NCBI GenBank assembly: GCA_902800305.1
Contig: CADCDP010000017.1
Location: 1-64,000 of the forward strand
DNA length: 64,000 bases
Reading direction: 5' to 3'
DNA from: an uncultured Bacteroidales bacterium
GTDB lineage: Bacteria; Bacteroidota; Bacteroidia; Bacteroidales; Bacteroidaceae
Shown here: piece after piece, positions 27,445 through 37,404 of the stretch
How the letters are laid out: each line of letters opens with the position of its first letter
Numbering within the stretch: position 1 is the first letter of the stretch
Notes under the pieces: generated by a model
Databases searched by the model: none
Seen by the model: the letters and a program-made list of their open reading frames with translations, nothing else
Told to the model about the DNA's origin: nothing
Position numbers and translations under genes: made by a program

Positions 27445-28416
27445 TTATTGTAATAATAGGTTAATGAAATCTTCTTTTTCTAAATTCAAAATAAAGTCAT
27501 CCAGTCTTTCGGGCAAAGCACCTAACAGGGCTTCTCGGTTGAGTGCCACTCCTTTCAACTTCCGTAGCAAGACATCTACTTCACCAACTATAAAATAATC
27601 TCCCATCAGATTTAAGGATAGAATGACTCCATTCTTCACTTCCATACGTGCTTCCAGTTCTCCCACTCCTAAAAGCCAATCTCGACGAATGAGTGTATAT
27701 TTAGGGTTGTTCCCTTCTATGAAAGTTTGGGAAAAATACTCTTTCTCTAAATCCTCTATCACGCTCACATCATCCACAGAGAGCCTGAGTTCTCCATCGC
27801 ATAGTTGCTCACGTAGGGATGCTTTTAATGTATCCATATCTATGTCAACAAGGTCTTTCAGCAAAGCTATCCGTTGACGTACACTCTCCACTCCCTTGGA
27901 GGTCAGCTTTTCTCTTGTCGGCGTGATGGCTCCCACCATGTTCTCCATGTTCGTATCGTAGAGCAATGTGCCATGCACGATGCTCCGTCCTGGTATATGG
28001 TAGAACGCATTTCCTGACACCTTGCGGTCGCCAACCATGATGTCGTTACGACCACTGGCCTTGGCTTCCACACCCAGCCTCCACAAGACCAGTACCAGCA
28101 TGTTGATATAACGATGAAAGGTAAACCCAGGATTCTCTTCCGAAGTGATATAAGAAAGCATCAGGTTGCCTAAGTCTGCATAGACACACCCTCCTCCACT
28201 TTTGCGACGGTACATCTGTATGCCCCGTTCTCTACAAAAGTCAATGTTCACTTCGTTTTCTATCAGTTGATTGCGACCGAAGATAACACTGGGTTCCACT
28301 TGCCATACAAAAAAACAATCGTGCTCGTCAATATGACGCGCAACAAATTCCTCCATCGCCAAATAAAACGACAGGCGATGCTTCTCTTTCTCGTCAGGCA
28401 ATAGGATGTATTTCAT
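27445..28416 (-). CDS. lplA: Lipoate-protein ligase
   Basis: This 323-residue ligase adenylates lipoate and attaches it to acceptor lysines, here presumably Lys64 of GcvH. It has the family motif YRRKSGGGCVYADLGN and the adenylate-binding lysine in DRKVSGNAFYH, plus a C-terminal accessory domain of about 80 residues. It is the promoter-proximal gene of the lplA-gcvT-gcvH-gcvPA-gcvPB-lpdA unit. Placing the ligase first suggests that H protein is charged from scavenged lipoate; I see no lipA or lipB in the window. Confidence 0.9.
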   Translation of the reverse strand: MKYILLPDEKEKHRLSFYLAMEEFVARHIDEHDCFFVWQVEPSVIFGRNQLIENEVNIDFCRERGIQMYRRKSGGGCVYADLGNLMLSYITSEENPGFTFHRYINMLVLVLWRLGVEAKASGRNDIMVGDRKVSGNAFYHIPGRSIVHGTLLYDTNMENMVGAITPTREKLTSKGVESVRQRIALLKDLVDIDMDTLKASLREQLCDGELRLSVDDVSVIEDLEKEYFSQTFIEGNNPKYTLIRRDWLLGVGELEARMEVKNGVILSLNLMGDYFIVGEVDVLLRKLKGVALNREALLGALPERLDDFILNLEKEDFINLLLQ

Positions 28417-28459
28417 GTCTTAGACCTTCAAAAAAGTATTATGATTCAACAGCCGATTG

Positions 28460-28467
28460 CAAAAATA
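28460..28467 (-). promoter_or_regulatory. Promoter of the glycine cleavage operon
   Basis: On the minus strand the box is TAttTTTG, with TTTG (28488-28491) 20 nt upstream, a full Bacteroidetes-type -33/-7 pair. It lies 43 nt from the lplA ATG. No gcvT-type glycine riboswitch is visible in the short leader. Confidence 0.7.
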
Positions 28468-28532
28468 AGGAGTATTTTGTTTATCTCCAAATTTTTTTCT
28501 TTTATTTTTTCGTTTTTCCTCAAAAAAGGAGG

Positions 28533-28540
28533 TAACTTTG
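28533..28540 (+). promoter_or_regulatory. -7 promoter box for the addA-like gene
   Basis: The box reads TAacTTTG, 38 nt before the ATG at 28579. It is divergent from the gcv operon promoter about 65 bp away. Confidence 0.65.
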
Positions 28541-28578
28541 TAACGAATTCGTAAAGTTTTTGAGTTTTCTTTTTCATT

Positions 28579-31500
28579 ATGACTGACAAAGGACATCAAG
28601 CGCTGAAAATTTATAAGGCTTCGGCTGGGTCGGGTAAGACTTTCACGTTGGCTGTGGAATACATCACCCTGTTGGCCATCAACCCTCTGGAGTACCAGAA
28701 CATCCTCGCTGTCACGTTCACCAATAAGGCGACGGCAGAGATGAAGCAGAGAATATTGGGTTCGCTCTATGCCATCTCTCACGGGATGGAGGGTGCGAAC
28801 GATTATGTCAATACGATTCTGCGGAATATGGAAAAACTTCGTGCCTCTCATAGCGAGCTTCAAGCCACGATGCCACGTCCGTTGTCGGTGGAGGACTTGC
28901 GGACTCGATGCAGGGAGGCACTGTCGAACATCATCCACGATTATAGCCGTTTCCACATCGAAACGATTGATTCCTTCTTCCAAAGCATTGTACGAGAAAT
29001 CGCCAGCGAATTGGAATTATCTACGAGGATGAAGGTGGAATTGGACGAAACTGCGGTGCTGTCGGATGCCATCGACGGCATCATCGAGCATCTGGCAGAG
29101 AGTTCCAGTGAGTTTCGTTCTATCGTGGAGTTCATCGAGGAGAAAATCAACAGCAATCGTTCGTGGCAGGTACACGATACGCTGAAGGAGTTTGGGCGGA
29201 ACATCTTCAAGGAGAATTACCTCATCCATGGAGAGGACGTGAAGCGGAAAATGACGAATCAAGACACGTTGTATCAGTATCGTGCCATCATCAAATCTTA
29301 TTTAGAAGAACAAGAAAAGGAGGTCACAGACAGGGGCAAGCAACTTCTAACGGCCTACGAACAATGTGGCATGAACGAGAAGGAGGGCAGTAAGAGCATT
29401 GTCACTTTCCTCGAAAAGGTGAGTGCGGGCAACATTCGGGAACCGAAAGGGAGTGCCGAAGGTACATTTTCCAAAAGCATCGCCCAATACACAGAGAGTG
29501 TTGACAAGTGGTTCAAAAAGACGGCAAAGAACCGCGACAAACTTCAGCCTGAAGTGGAACGGGTGTTAATGCCTATGTTGAAGGACACTTTCGAGCAGTA
29601 TCATCGTTATTTGGCTCATGCCCACACCGTGGCAGCCATCACCCAGCATCTCTACCATCTGATGTTGCTCAACCAAATCAGCGAAAACGTGAAGTCGCTC
29701 AATAGGGAGAACAACCGTTTCCTGCTGTCGGAAACTGCTAACTTCCTGCGGAACGTTATCAACAACCAAGACATTCCGTTCATCTACGAAAAGACGGGTG
29801 CCGTCATCAAACACATCATGATAGATGAGTTTCAGGATACGTCTGTCTTGCAATGGGGAAACTTCAAGCCGCTCATTCTCAACAGCCTCTCCATGGGTGG
29901 GTCTTGCCTCATCGTGGGAGATGTGAAGCAGAGCATCTATCGCTTCCGAAACTCCGATTGGCGCATTCTCAACAGCATCGAAACGGACCGAGACCTGCAA
30001 GGATGTATCGACAGGATTCCAGCAGAATACAACTTCCGTTCGTCAGGGAGGATCGTAACGTTCAACAACGACCTGTTCGAGAAGGCTACCGACCTGCTGA
30101 AAGCGGAGTGCCCTGCCCTCGATACGGCATACGGGGATGTGCGGCAAATCGCCAGGAAAGCCAAGAACGAGGGGTTCGTCCGTGTGGAGAACATCGACTA
30201 CCACGACTTCGACAAGGAGAACCTGTCCGAAATTTGGGACAAACAAACTCCTCCGACTTACGAAGAAGCCACCTTGCAACGTATTCAACTTTCGGTGAAG
30301 GAGTTGATGGATAACGGAGTGTCCCCCAACGACATAACAATCCTTATTCGCACAAACAAGGAGGTGGCACAAATCAGCAACTACTTCAATACTCACCAAG
30401 AGGTGCTGAACGTAAGAATCGTGTCGGACGATGCTTTCCGACTCGACGCTTCCCCTGCCATCAACCTCATCATCGATGCGCTGCGAGCCTTGGCCTCGGA
30501 GGGTGACCGTCTGCACCTCTGCACCACCGCTTACCATTATCAAGAAGTGCTCTATGCCCACAAAAAGCAACAACTTCCCCAAGAGGTGCTTGAACAGATT
30601 TTTCAGAGTGAAACCATCGATGAATTGGACGTTTTTCTACCGCAAGGCTTTCGGAAAGCCGAACGCAACACCCTCTTGTTCCAACCCTTGTCGGAGTTGG
30701 TGGAAGACCTGTATGTTTTGTTCGGTCTTCAGCACATTCCTCACCAAGATGCCTACATGTTCTTCTTCACCGACCTTTTGGAACAATTCTGCGAAGACAA
30801 TCCCACCCATCTTGACGCTTTTCTTCAAGCATGGGACGAAAAACTCTGCATGAAGACCATCCCCAACGGAGCTGCCGACGGGGTGCGCATGATGACCATG
30901 CACAAATCGAAAGGACTGGAATTTCACACTGTCATCATTCCATCTTGTTCTTGGCCTATCAAGCCCAAAGACACCGAAGTGATGTGGTGCATACCTCAAA
31001 AGCCTCCTTACAACCTCATGCCGCTGGTGCCTGTCACCATCAGAAAGGCTACACCTGACAGCATTTTCGCCAACGACCGCAACGACGAAGAACTGAAAAC
31101 GCTGGTCGATAACATCAATGTGCTGTATGTAGCTTTCACCCGTGCGAAACACAACCTGATTATCCTTACAGGAAACAACATCGAGACAACAAAGGAGAAA
31201 GAGCCATCGGCTACCATCGCCACGGCACAAGATTTCCTCCTGCAATCCCTGCCTCCCTACATGCTTCAATCCGACCACGAAGGCATCATTACCTCCTACC
31301 AGCATGGGGTAATTGTACCCTCCCACACAGAAGGCAAGAAAGAGAAGGAACAGAATGTGCTGGAGGGACACTACGACGCGCTGCCCAGCACGTTTGTTTC
31401 CTATCCCACCGTTGCAGAGTTTCGCCAAAGCTACGACTCCGACCTCTTCATCTCAGCTGACTCGCCCCATCCGTCCATTCAGCAACATGCTGAGCACATC

Positions 31501-31980
31501 CGTCTCATCAGTCTTGGCAACCTCTACCACAACATCTTCCAGCTCATCCATACAGCCGACGACATTCCCCATGCCATCCAGCTGTTGCAGTCAAGGGGCT
31601 GTTTCGGTTCACTGCTCGATGCCACTGAGGCACAAACGACCATCGAACGCCTCATCCTCGACATCACGCCTCAACATTCCGAATGGTTTTCACCAGAATG
31701 GACAACGCTGAACGAACGTGCCATGCTCTATCTCGACGAAGAAGGTATGCTTACCACCAAACGTCCCGACCGAGTGGTGGTGAAGGGCAACCATGCCATC
31801 GTCATTGACTATAAAACGGCACAAGGTGTCGTCAGGAAAAACCCTGACGACACCTTGTCGGCTCCTACCGAAAACGTCAAACAAATCAAGAACTATGCCC
31901 AACGTCTCGGACAAATGGGTTACGAGAAAGTAGAGGCTTACCTCTGGTACATCCTCGATGGAATCGTGATTTCTACTTAA
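28579..31980 (+). CDS. UvrD/RecB-type helicase-nuclease (AddA-like)
   Basis: This 1133-residue protein is predicted to process double-strand DNA ends for recombination. Helicase motifs in order are Walker [13 protein letters not shown] near the N-terminus, motif Ia [12 protein letters not shown], motif [10 protein letters not shown], motif [17 protein letters not shown], motif [12 protein letters not shown] and motif [12 protein letters not shown]. The C-terminus is a PD-(D/E)XK nuclease, with RPDRVVV and VIDYKTA (about 1062-1079). This layout matches AddA or RecB. The usual partner nuclease AddB is not next to it, nor elsewhere in the window. Its last 8 nt overlap the end of kduI on the other strand. 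Confidence 0.88.
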   Translation: MTDKGHQALKIYKASAGSGKTFTLAVEYITLLAINPLEYQNILAVTFTNKATAEMKQRILGSLYAISHGMEGANDYVNTILRNMEKLRASHSELQATMPRPLSVEDLRTRCREALSNIIHDYSRFHIETIDSFFQSIVREIASELELSTRMKVELDETAVLSDAIDGIIEHLAESSSEFRSIVEFIEEKINSNRSWQVHDTLKEFGRNIFKENYLIHGEDVKRKMTNQDTLYQYRAIIKSYLEEQEKEVTDRGKQLLTAYEQCGMNEKEGSKSIVTFLEKVSAGNIREPKGSAEGTFSKSIAQYTESVDKWFKKTAKNRDKLQPEVERVLMPMLKDTFEQYHRYLAHAHTVAAITQHLYHLMLLNQISENVKSLNRENNRFLLSETANFLRNVINNQDIPFIYEKTGAVIKHIMIDEFQDTSVLQWGNFKPLILNSLSMGGSCLIVGDVKQSIYRFRNSDWRILNSIETDRDLQGCIDRIPAEYNFRSSGRIVTFNNDLFEKATDLLKAECPALDTAYGDVRQIARKAKNEGFVRVENIDYHDFDKENLSEIWDKQTPPTYEEATLQRIQLSVKELMDNGVSPNDITILIRTNKEVAQISNYFNTHQEVLNVRIVSDDAFRLDASPAINLIIDALRALASEGDRLHLCTTAYHYQEVLYAHKKQQLPQEVLEQIFQSETIDELDVFLPQGFRKAERNTLLFQPLSELVEDLYVLFGLQHIPHQDAYMFFFTDLLEQFCEDNPTHLDAFLQAWDEKLCMKTIPNGAADGVRMMTMHKSKGLEFHTVIIPSCSWPIKPKDTEVMWCIPQKPPYNLMPLVPVTIRKATPDSIFANDRNDEELKTLVDNINVLYVAFTRAKHNLIILTGNNIETTKEKEPSATIATAQDFLLQSLPPYMLQSDHEGIITSYQHGVIVPSHTEGKKEKEQNVLEGHYDALPSTFVSYPTVAEFRQSYDSDLFISADSPHPSIQQHAEHIRLISLGNLYHNIFQLIHTADDIPHAIQLLQSRGCFGSLLDATEAQTTIERLILDITPQHSEWFSPEWTTLNERAMLYLDEEGMLTTKRPDRVVVKGNHAIVIDYKTAQGVVRKNPDDTLSAPTENVKQIKNYAQRLGQMGYEKVEAYLWYILDGIVIST

Positions 31981-32947
31981 TATCGCTCACCTTGATGACA
32001 TCCTTGTCGTTGTAGTCAAGATTCTCGCCAGCCATACCCCAGATGAAGGTATAATAGTAAGTGGCAGAAGCGGCATGGATGCTCCATTCGGGCGACATGA
32101 TGCCCTGCTCGTTGTGCAGCCAAACGACGCGGCTCTCCTGTGGTTCACCCATAATGTGGCTGATAGTCTGACCTTCAGGCAGATTGAAGTAGTAATATGC
32201 TTCGATGCGACGGCCATGCGTGTGAGGTGGCATGGTGTTCCACACAGAACCTGGTTCAAGCTGTGTCAAACCCATCTGTAACTGACAGGGGCCTTCTTCG
32301 AGGGCTGTGTTGACAATGAGCTGATAGATGGTACGCTTGTTGGCCTCTTCGAGCGAACCGAGATTGCGCACCACCGTGGCCTTGAGCGACTGCACCTTAC
32401 CGTTCTTACGGCCATCGAGTGTAATCCATTGTGTCTTGTAATGCTGATGAGCCGTGGCAGAATTGATGTAGAACTTGGCAGGTTTCTGTGGGTCTTTCGA
32501 ACGGAAAATCACCTCTTGGTTCGATTCGATGCCATTTCCCTTCTTGTCCTTGCCCAAGTTGCCACGACCAATGTAGAGCGCCTCCCGTTCACTCAACGGA
32601 TATTCCACCCCATCCACGATGACCACACCATCACCTGCGGTGTTGATGATGCCGATTTCGCGGTTGTGAAGGAAGTAAGGCGCACGAAGCTCTGGAAAAG
32701 TCTCCAGCTTCAGGTCTTTCGTCACAGGCATGGCACCACCGAAGATGAAGCGGTCGTACATGGAGTACGTGAGGTTGATTTCGTCAGCCACCATGACCTT
32801 CTCCATTACAAAGCGGTCACGAAGAGTCTGGGTGTCATAGTGCTTCACGTCGGCAGGGTGACACGCTTTCTGGAAATTCACATTCATCTGGGCATTCACA
32901 CCCAATGCGCCCATCAACAGGGCAAAACTCAAAAATGTTTTCTTCAT
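31973..32947 (-). CDS. kduI: 5-dehydro-4-deoxy-D-glucuronate isomerase with signal peptide
   Basis: This 324-residue KduI-family cupin isomerises 5-keto-4-deoxyuronate, the product of unsaturated uronates from pectin or glycosaminoglycan cleavage, to the 2,5-diketo form. It has the zinc-site motif [16 protein letters not shown] and the C-terminal [18 protein letters not shown]. It begins with a clear Sec signal, [20 protein letters not shown], which cytosolic KduI enzymes lack, so it probably acts in the periplasm. I start at 32947; upstream in-frame codons run into the preceding gene's end. It follows the EIIC-like gene by 22 nt. No other uronate gene is nearby. Confidence 0.88.
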   Translation of the reverse strand: MKKTFLSFALLMGALGVNAQMNVNFQKACHPADVKHYDTQTLRDRFVMEKVMVADEINLTYSMYDRFIFGGAMPVTKDLKLETFPELRAPYFLHNREIGIINTAGDGVVIVDGVEYPLSEREALYIGRGNLGKDKKGNGIESNQEVIFRSKDPQKPAKFYINSATAHQHYKTQWITLDGRKNGKVQSLKATVVRNLGSLEEANKRTIYQLIVNTALEEGPCQLQMGLTQLEPGSVWNTMPPHTHGRRIEAYYYFNLPEGQTISHIMGEPQESRVVWLHNEQGIMSPEWSIHAASATYYYTFIWGMAGENLDYNDKDVIKVSDIK

Positions 32948-32969
32948 AGATAGGATATATTTAGTTATT

Positions 32970-34400
32970 TTATTTTTCACTTTTGACGATGCGCATACGG
33001 TTCCACACCACCATGCCAATCGTGATGAGCGTCAACACACCCATGCCTATCCATTGGAGACTCTCCACAGCCTTATAGATAGTCCATCCGAAGAGCGACG
33101 AAGCAAAGTCGAGAGCACCAGCTTGGAAACCATCGGGAATCTTCGCCGATTTATCTCCCGTCTGTTCATACACGGTGTTGGCGGCCTGAGTGAACCAACC
33201 TGCCATGTCGGTCACGAAGTAGAGACCGATGGTCAGAGCCACCAGCCCCACGATGAACGTCTTTACCACATTACCTTTCGTATAGGGCAACACCATCACA
33301 AACACGTAGAACATACCCGCCAGCGATGCGAGGGGCAGGAACTGGTTGCCAGCCTTCGACAAAACGATAGCCAGAATCAGCGTCACAGGAATGAGCAACA
33401 GCGACACCACCAACGTGGTGGGATGACCGATGACGAGGGCGGGCGACATACCGATGTAAACCTTCTTTCCTTTGAACTTCTTCTTCACCACCTCTTGCGT
33501 CTTTTCCGAGATAGGCATCAATCCATCGATGAACAGTTTTGTGATACGAGGAATCAATTCCATCACCGCACCCATCGTTACACCTAAGAAGAGGACGGAC
33601 TTCACAATGCTCATAACTGCATCAGTAGTTGAGTCAAAACCAGCTGAATAAGCAGCGAAGTTAGAGAAATGGTCGAAATGGGCAAAAGCCCCGATGATTG
33701 CACCAACAATCACACCTAACACAATCGGTTCACCCAGCACACCAAACTTCCGTTTCATGCCTTCTGCATCAATGTCGAGTTTCGAGAACCCAGGAATACG
33801 GTCTAAAAGCCAGTTGATGGTAAGGGCAAACGGCGTGAAACTCTGTACAAAGGGTTGTGGGATAGAGATACCCTCCATATTGTCGTAGTAGCCCTGGAAC
33901 TTCTCGGCAGTCAAATCCGCCATGACCAACGTGATGATGTAGCAAACGATAGCAGCGAAATAGCCCCACAAAAGGCTCTGACCCATCACGAAATACGCCA
34001 CAGCACCGATGAAGGCGAAGTGCCAATAGTTCCACAAGTCGATATTCACCGTGCGAGTACATTTAGTGACGAGCAACAAGAAGTTGATGCCCAGACAAAT
34101 CGGGATAATCAAAGCACCCACAGCCGTGTTGTAAGCCACAGCAGCGGCGGCTGGCCAACCCATATCGAACACCTTCAAATCGAGGTCGAAAATCTTGGAG
34201 ATGTCATCGAGCGGCGTGTTGAAGTTCGTGGTCAACAAAGCAGTCACAATGCCGAGACCCACGAATCCGACACCCACATAGAGGCCGCTTTTCAGCGACT
34301 TCCCAAACTTCATGCCGATGCACAAGCCGATGATGGTGAAAAGTATCGGCATCATCACCGACGCTCCCAACTGAATAATGTACGCAAAAACTTGTTCCAT
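32970..34400 (-). CDS. Orphan PTS EIIC-like membrane protein (galactitol/GatC type)
   Basis: This 476-residue integral membrane protein, with about eleven hydrophobic segments, resembles EIIC of the galactitol PTS ([47 protein letters not shown]). No EIIA, EIIB, HPr or EI is encoded in the window, and most Bacteroidetes lack a full PTS. It probably moves its substrate without phosphorylation. It sits in an apparent operon with secreted KduI, so an inferred substrate is a deoxy-keto-uronate. Galactitol transport is possible but unsupported. The gap to the DUF1573 gene carries aaatgat repeats. Confidence 0.8.
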   Translation of the reverse strand: MEQVFAYIIQLGASVMMPILFTIIGLCIGMKFGKSLKSGLYVGVGFVGLGIVTALLTTNFNTPLDDISKIFDLDLKVFDMGWPAAAAVAYNTAVGALIIPICLGINFLLLVTKCTRTVNIDLWNYWHFAFIGAVAYFVMGQSLLWGYFAAIVCYIITLVMADLTAEKFQGYYDNMEGISIPQPFVQSFTPFALTINWLLDRIPGFSKLDIDAEGMKRKFGVLGEPIVLGVIVGAIIGAFAHFDHFSNFAAYSAGFDSTTDAVMSIVKSVLFLGVTMGAVMELIPRITKLFIDGLMPISEKTQEVVKKKFKGKKVYIGMSPALVIGHPTTLVVSLLLIPVTLILAIVLSKAGNQFLPLASLAGMFYVFVMVLPYTKGNVVKTFIVGLVALTIGLYFVTDMAGWFTQAANTVYEQTGDKSAKIPDGFQAGALDFASSLFGWTIYKAVESLQWIGMGVLTLITIGMVVWNRMRIVKSEK

Positions 34401-34410
34401 ATTAGTTAGT

Positions 34411-34452
34411 CATTTGTCATTTATCATTTGCCATTTATCATTTATCATTTAG
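34411..34452 (-). repeat. aaatgat-type short tandem repeats at the DUF1573/EIIC junction
   Basis: The minus strand reads (aaatgat/aaatggc/aaatgac) in seven-base steps across the DUF1573 stop codon and the gap to the EIIC-like gene. The motif offers several overlapping ATGA stop/start combinations. A related run precedes the S9 peptidase gene (37382-37404), with the shared lead gctaaatgataaatgat. Confidence 0.75.
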
Positions 34453-34866
34453 CGAAGCGCCCTTCGTCTTCTTGCTCACAGGCACGTCCGTCATATCTCC
34501 CTGAATGAAGATGCGAGTCATTTCCTCCTTGCTGTTGGAGACAACCTGAATGCTCTTTTTGAAACGTCCAGGCATCTTCCCCTTCCCACTATAAGTCACC
34601 GTGATTTCCCCCGATGCACCAGGAGCGATGAAGTCCTTCGGATAGTCAGCCACCGTACATCCGCACGAAGGATGGACAGAATTGATGACGAGTTTAGCGT
34701 TGCCCACATTCGTGAACTTAAACACACACTTCTGCACAGGGTCATCCATCGAAAACGTCCCCATGTCGATAGTAGTCTTCTCAAACTTGATTTGAGGGAA
34801 CTTCTTTGCCTCCATGCCAAGAGCCAGCGCAAAGAAAGCTACAAGCATTAACAGTTTTGTTTTCAT
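34438..34866 (-). CDS. DUF1573 secreted protein
   Basis: This 142-residue protein has a signal peptide (MKTKLLMLVAFFALALGMEA) and a DUF1573 Ig-like domain with the hallmark HPSCGCTVADYPKDFIAPG followed by GEITVTYSGKG. Such proteins are abundant in Bacteroidetes and may mediate envelope interactions; their biochemical role is not known. It is first in the group with the EIIC-like and KduI genes, but its link to them may be only transcriptional. Its last codons are made of aaatgat repeats. Confidence 0.85.
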   Translation of the reverse strand: MKTKLLMLVAFFALALGMEAKKFPQIKFEKTTIDMGTFSMDDPVQKCVFKFTNVGNAKLVINSVHPSCGCTVADYPKDFIAPGASGEITVTYSGKGKMPGRFKKSIQVVSNSKEEMTRIFIQGDMTDVPVSKKTKGASLNDK

Positions 34867-34895
34867 TTTTAGCGATACTATGGTTGATTTAGCTG

Positions 34896-34903
34896 CAAAA
34901 TTA
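34896..34903 (-). promoter_or_regulatory. -7 promoter box for the DUF1573-EIIC-kduI group
   Basis: The box reads TAatTTTG on the minus strand, 29 nt upstream of the ATG at 34866. Confidence 0.6.
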
Positions 34904-35075
34904 CATAAAAATCTTTATTTATAAGTCTGTCACAATAAAAAACTTTAATTATTGAAACAATTTTTTTGTTTTATAGAGGCAAGGTACGAATCATTAACAA
35001 CTCTTTATGCACATATCCACTTCAACCACTTGCCCACATCCACCTTCACCTTCTGCTCTATTCAACCTTCAGACA

Positions 35076-35159
35076 CAGTCTGTGTTTATACAAACTCAGA
35101 CTAAGATTGTACAGACACAGACTGAGTCTGTACAAACATAGGCTGAGTTCGAAAGTTGT
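35076..35159. repeat. 21-bp tandem repeats (cagact...gtacaaaca)
   Basis: Units start at 35076, 35097 and 35118, with a decayed fourth at 35139. Each has the pattern cag-act/tct followed by a tgtacaaa or tgtacaga core. The period and core resemble the 21-bp units at 290-352 and in the 55.4-kb copy, although the rest differs. Confidence 0.8.
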
Positions 35160-35160
35160 A

Positions 35161-35262
35161 TGCGGCTGATGGATTAAGTAGTGTACGGCTTTTGTTTAAA
35201 GTGGTGTACGGCTACAGCTTGAAGTAGCATACGGCTATCGATTGAAGTGGTGTGCGGCTATT
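35161..35262. repeat. 23-bp tandem repeats (tacggct...gaagtggtg)
   Basis: Four units of exactly 23 bp start at 35161, 35184, 35207 and 35230, with a partial unit from 35253. They share tacggct at the start and gaagtggtg (or aagtagtg) at the end. Confidence 0.85.
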
Positions 35263-35331
35263 GCCGCTCGCCTGAGTAGCTAAAAAGGAAAAAGATGGAC
35301 GAATAAAGGAAGTTTTTTACGATGGTGACCG

Positions 35332-35363
35332 ATAAATCAATATTTTTATGTAACTTTGCATGA
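35332..35363 (+). promoter_or_regulatory. yidC promoter, near copy of the DUF4105 promoter
   Basis: This contains ATAAATCAATATTTTT, two differing bases, then GTAACTTTGCATGAT, matching 15570-15602 almost base for base. The -7 box TAacTTTG is at 35351-35358, about 108 nt upstream of yidC. Confidence 0.7.
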
Positions 35364-35465
35364 TTTTTGCGACCGTTATAAACGGTGGTAACCCTTTCGT
35401 ATCGTTTTTTCGGTAAGAAGAGGGCATGACTGAGATAAAAACAAAAATAAAATAACTCAATTAAG

Positions 35466-37358
35466 ATGAACAAAAACACGCTTACGGCTTTCGTGCTGAT
35501 GGCAGTGGTGGTGTTCGGGTTTATGACTTACGAGAATTATACCCGACGCAACCAAATGGAGGAACAGCTGATGCTGGACTCCATCGCCCAGGTGGAGGCA
35601 CAGAAGGAGGCTAAGGAACAACAAAAGAAATTGGAGAAAATGGCTGAGGAGAGGACTGACACGCTCAATCCGCTCCATGAGGCGTACAACGGTAAGGAAG
35701 ACCTGACCGTCATCGAGAATGAACTGCTCCGTGTGACGCTGACGAACAGGGGTGGACAGATGAAGAAGGTGGAACTGAAGGACAGTTCCTACAAGAGCCG
35801 CAATGGGGGAAATGTGGTGCTTTTCGAGGGCGACGAGCAACGGATGAACCTCCTGATGGATGGCAAGACGGTCAACATCGCCACGGGTGAACTTTTCTTC
35901 ACGCCTACCGACCAAGCTACCGATGGGGTGACGATGCACCTGCCTGTGGGCAGTGGTTCGCTCGACATCGTTTATTCACTGAAGCCGAACTCTTACATCC
36001 TCGACATGGATGTGAAGGCAACGGGGCTGGAGGGTTTCTTCCCCTCGAAGACTCGGGAAGTGCAGGTGGAGTGGACGGAGGACATGAAGCAGCAGGAGAA
36101 GGGCTATGACTTCGAGAACCGCTATGCCACCATCACCTACCGCGATACGGATGGCGACACGCATGAACTGTCGGTGAGCGGCAGCAACGAGGAAGAGGAT
36201 GAGTTTGAGGAAAAGACGAAATGGATTTCCTTCAAGACGCAGTTCTTCAACCAAACCCTCATTGCTGACCAGCCTCTGACGGTCAGCTATATGTCGTCGG
36301 AGTATCTGGAGAAGGGTTCTGGCTATCTGAAGACCTACAAGGCTTCGTTTGCCGCCGACTTCGACACGAAGGGTGTGAAGCCGACAAGTTTCCACTTCTT
36401 CCTCGGCCCCAACAAGTTCTCCACATTGAAGGAGAACGAGAAGCTGTTGGACGGTGCTGACGACCTCGACCTCCAGTCGCTCGTCTATATGGGTTGGCCG
36501 GTCATCAAGTGGATTAACCGCTTCTTCTTCCTCTATGCTTTCGACTTCCTCACAGGACTGGGCTTGAACATGGGCATCGTGCTCGTGTTGCTCACCATCA
36601 TCGTGAAGTTCCTGGTGTTCCCGCTGATGAAGAAGTCTTACCTCTCGTCGGCCAACATGCGTGTGCTTCGACCCAAGATGGACGAAATCAATGCTAAATA
36701 CACGAAGTCTGAGGATGCCATGCTGAAGCAGCAGGAGGTGATGAAGCTCTACAGCGAATATGGGGTAAGTCCGATGGGTGGCTGTCTGCCTATGGTCATC
36801 CAGATGCCTATCTGGATTGCCCTCTTCAACTTCATCCCCAACTACATCGAGATGCGTGGCCAGTCGTTCCTTTGGGCAGACGACCTCTCCACCTACGACG
36901 ACATCATCCGTTGGGACTTCAACATTTGGGGCATAGGAAATCACTTGTCGCTCTTCTGCATCTTGTGGTGCGTCTCGACGGTGGCCAACTCCATCATCAC
37001 CCAGCGTCAGCAGCAGTACGCCATGACTCCTGAGCAACAGCAGCAGATGGGCATGATGAAGTGGATGACTTACCTGATGCCGATTATCTTCTTCTTCTCG
37101 TTCAACAGCTACAGCTCTGGTCTCAACTGGTACTACTTCGTTTCGGGTCTCGTGAGCATCTTGATGATGTGGTATCTCCGCAAGACCACCAATGACGACG
37201 AACTGTTGGCCAAACTGGAGAAGCGTCATGCTGAACGTAAGGCGAACGTGGGCGACAAGAAGAAGACTTCCAGCATCATGGGTCGTCTGCAAGCCATGCA
37301 GGAGAAACAGCTGGAAATTCTCCGTCAGCAACAGGAAGCACAGAAGGGGAAAAAGTAA
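35466..37358 (+). CDS. yidC: Membrane protein insertase YidC
   Basis: This 630-residue insertase has one N-terminal helix (NTLTAFVLMAVVVFGFMTY), a large periplasmic beta domain (about 60-330) and the C-terminal five-helix core. The core starts near FLYAFDFLTGLGLNMGIVL with the cytoplasmic hairpin LVFPLMKKSYLSSANMRVL, followed by YGVSPMGGCLPMVIQMPIWI. The C-terminus is a basic, Gln-rich tail that may contact ribosomes. Length and layout are normal for a Gram-negative YidC. The S9 peptidase gene follows after 39 nt and may be co-transcribed. Confidence 0.96.
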   Translation: MNKNTLTAFVLMAVVVFGFMTYENYTRRNQMEEQLMLDSIAQVEAQKEAKEQQKKLEKMAEERTDTLNPLHEAYNGKEDLTVIENELLRVTLTNRGGQMKKVELKDSSYKSRNGGNVVLFEGDEQRMNLLMDGKTVNIATGELFFTPTDQATDGVTMHLPVGSGSLDIVYSLKPNSYILDMDVKATGLEGFFPSKTREVQVEWTEDMKQQEKGYDFENRYATITYRDTDGDTHELSVSGSNEEEDEFEEKTKWISFKTQFFNQTLIADQPLTVSYMSSEYLEKGSGYLKTYKASFAADFDTKGVKPTSFHFFLGPNKFSTLKENEKLLDGADDLDLQSLVYMGWPVIKWINRFFFLYAFDFLTGLGLNMGIVLVLLTIIVKFLVFPLMKKSYLSSANMRVLRPKMDEINAKYTKSEDAMLKQQEVMKLYSEYGVSPMGGCLPMVIQMPIWIALFNFIPNYIEMRGQSFLWADDLSTYDDIIRWDFNIWGIGNHLSLFCILWCVSTVANSIITQRQQQYAMTPEQQQQMGMMKWMTYLMPIIFFFSFNSYSSGLNWYYFVSGLVSILMMWYLRKTTNDDELLAKLEKRHAERKANVGDKKKTSSIMGRLQAMQEKQLEILRQQQEAQKGKK

Positions 37359-37381
37359 AAGTGAAAAATGTGCGCTGCGCT

Positions 37382-37404
37382 AAATGATAAATGATAAATG
37401 ATAA
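37382..37404 (+). repeat. aaatgat short tandem repeats before the S9 peptidase
   Basis: Three atgataa units in seven-base steps place ATG codons at 37384, 37391 and 37398. Only the last opens the long reading frame. The first gives a six-codon frame ending in TGA. Confidence 0.7.

Larger units (their letters stand above)
34867..35465. other. Divergent intergenic region with two tandem arrays
   Basis: This roughly 600-bp gap between DUF1573 (minus) and yidC (plus) has no credible gene. It holds the DUF1573 promoter, a 21-bp tandem array (35076-35159), a 23-bp tandem array (35161-35262) and the yidC promoter (35332-35363). Confidence 0.7.

Noticed and set aside
28420..28983. 187-codon minus-strand frame over the gcv/addA promoter region
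   Set aside because: It overlaps the start of the addA-like gene and two promoters, and its translation has no recognisable features.
35976..37331. 451-codon open frame opposite yidC
   Set aside because: It is antisense to yidC, with His- and Glu-rich low-complexity translation and no family similarity.
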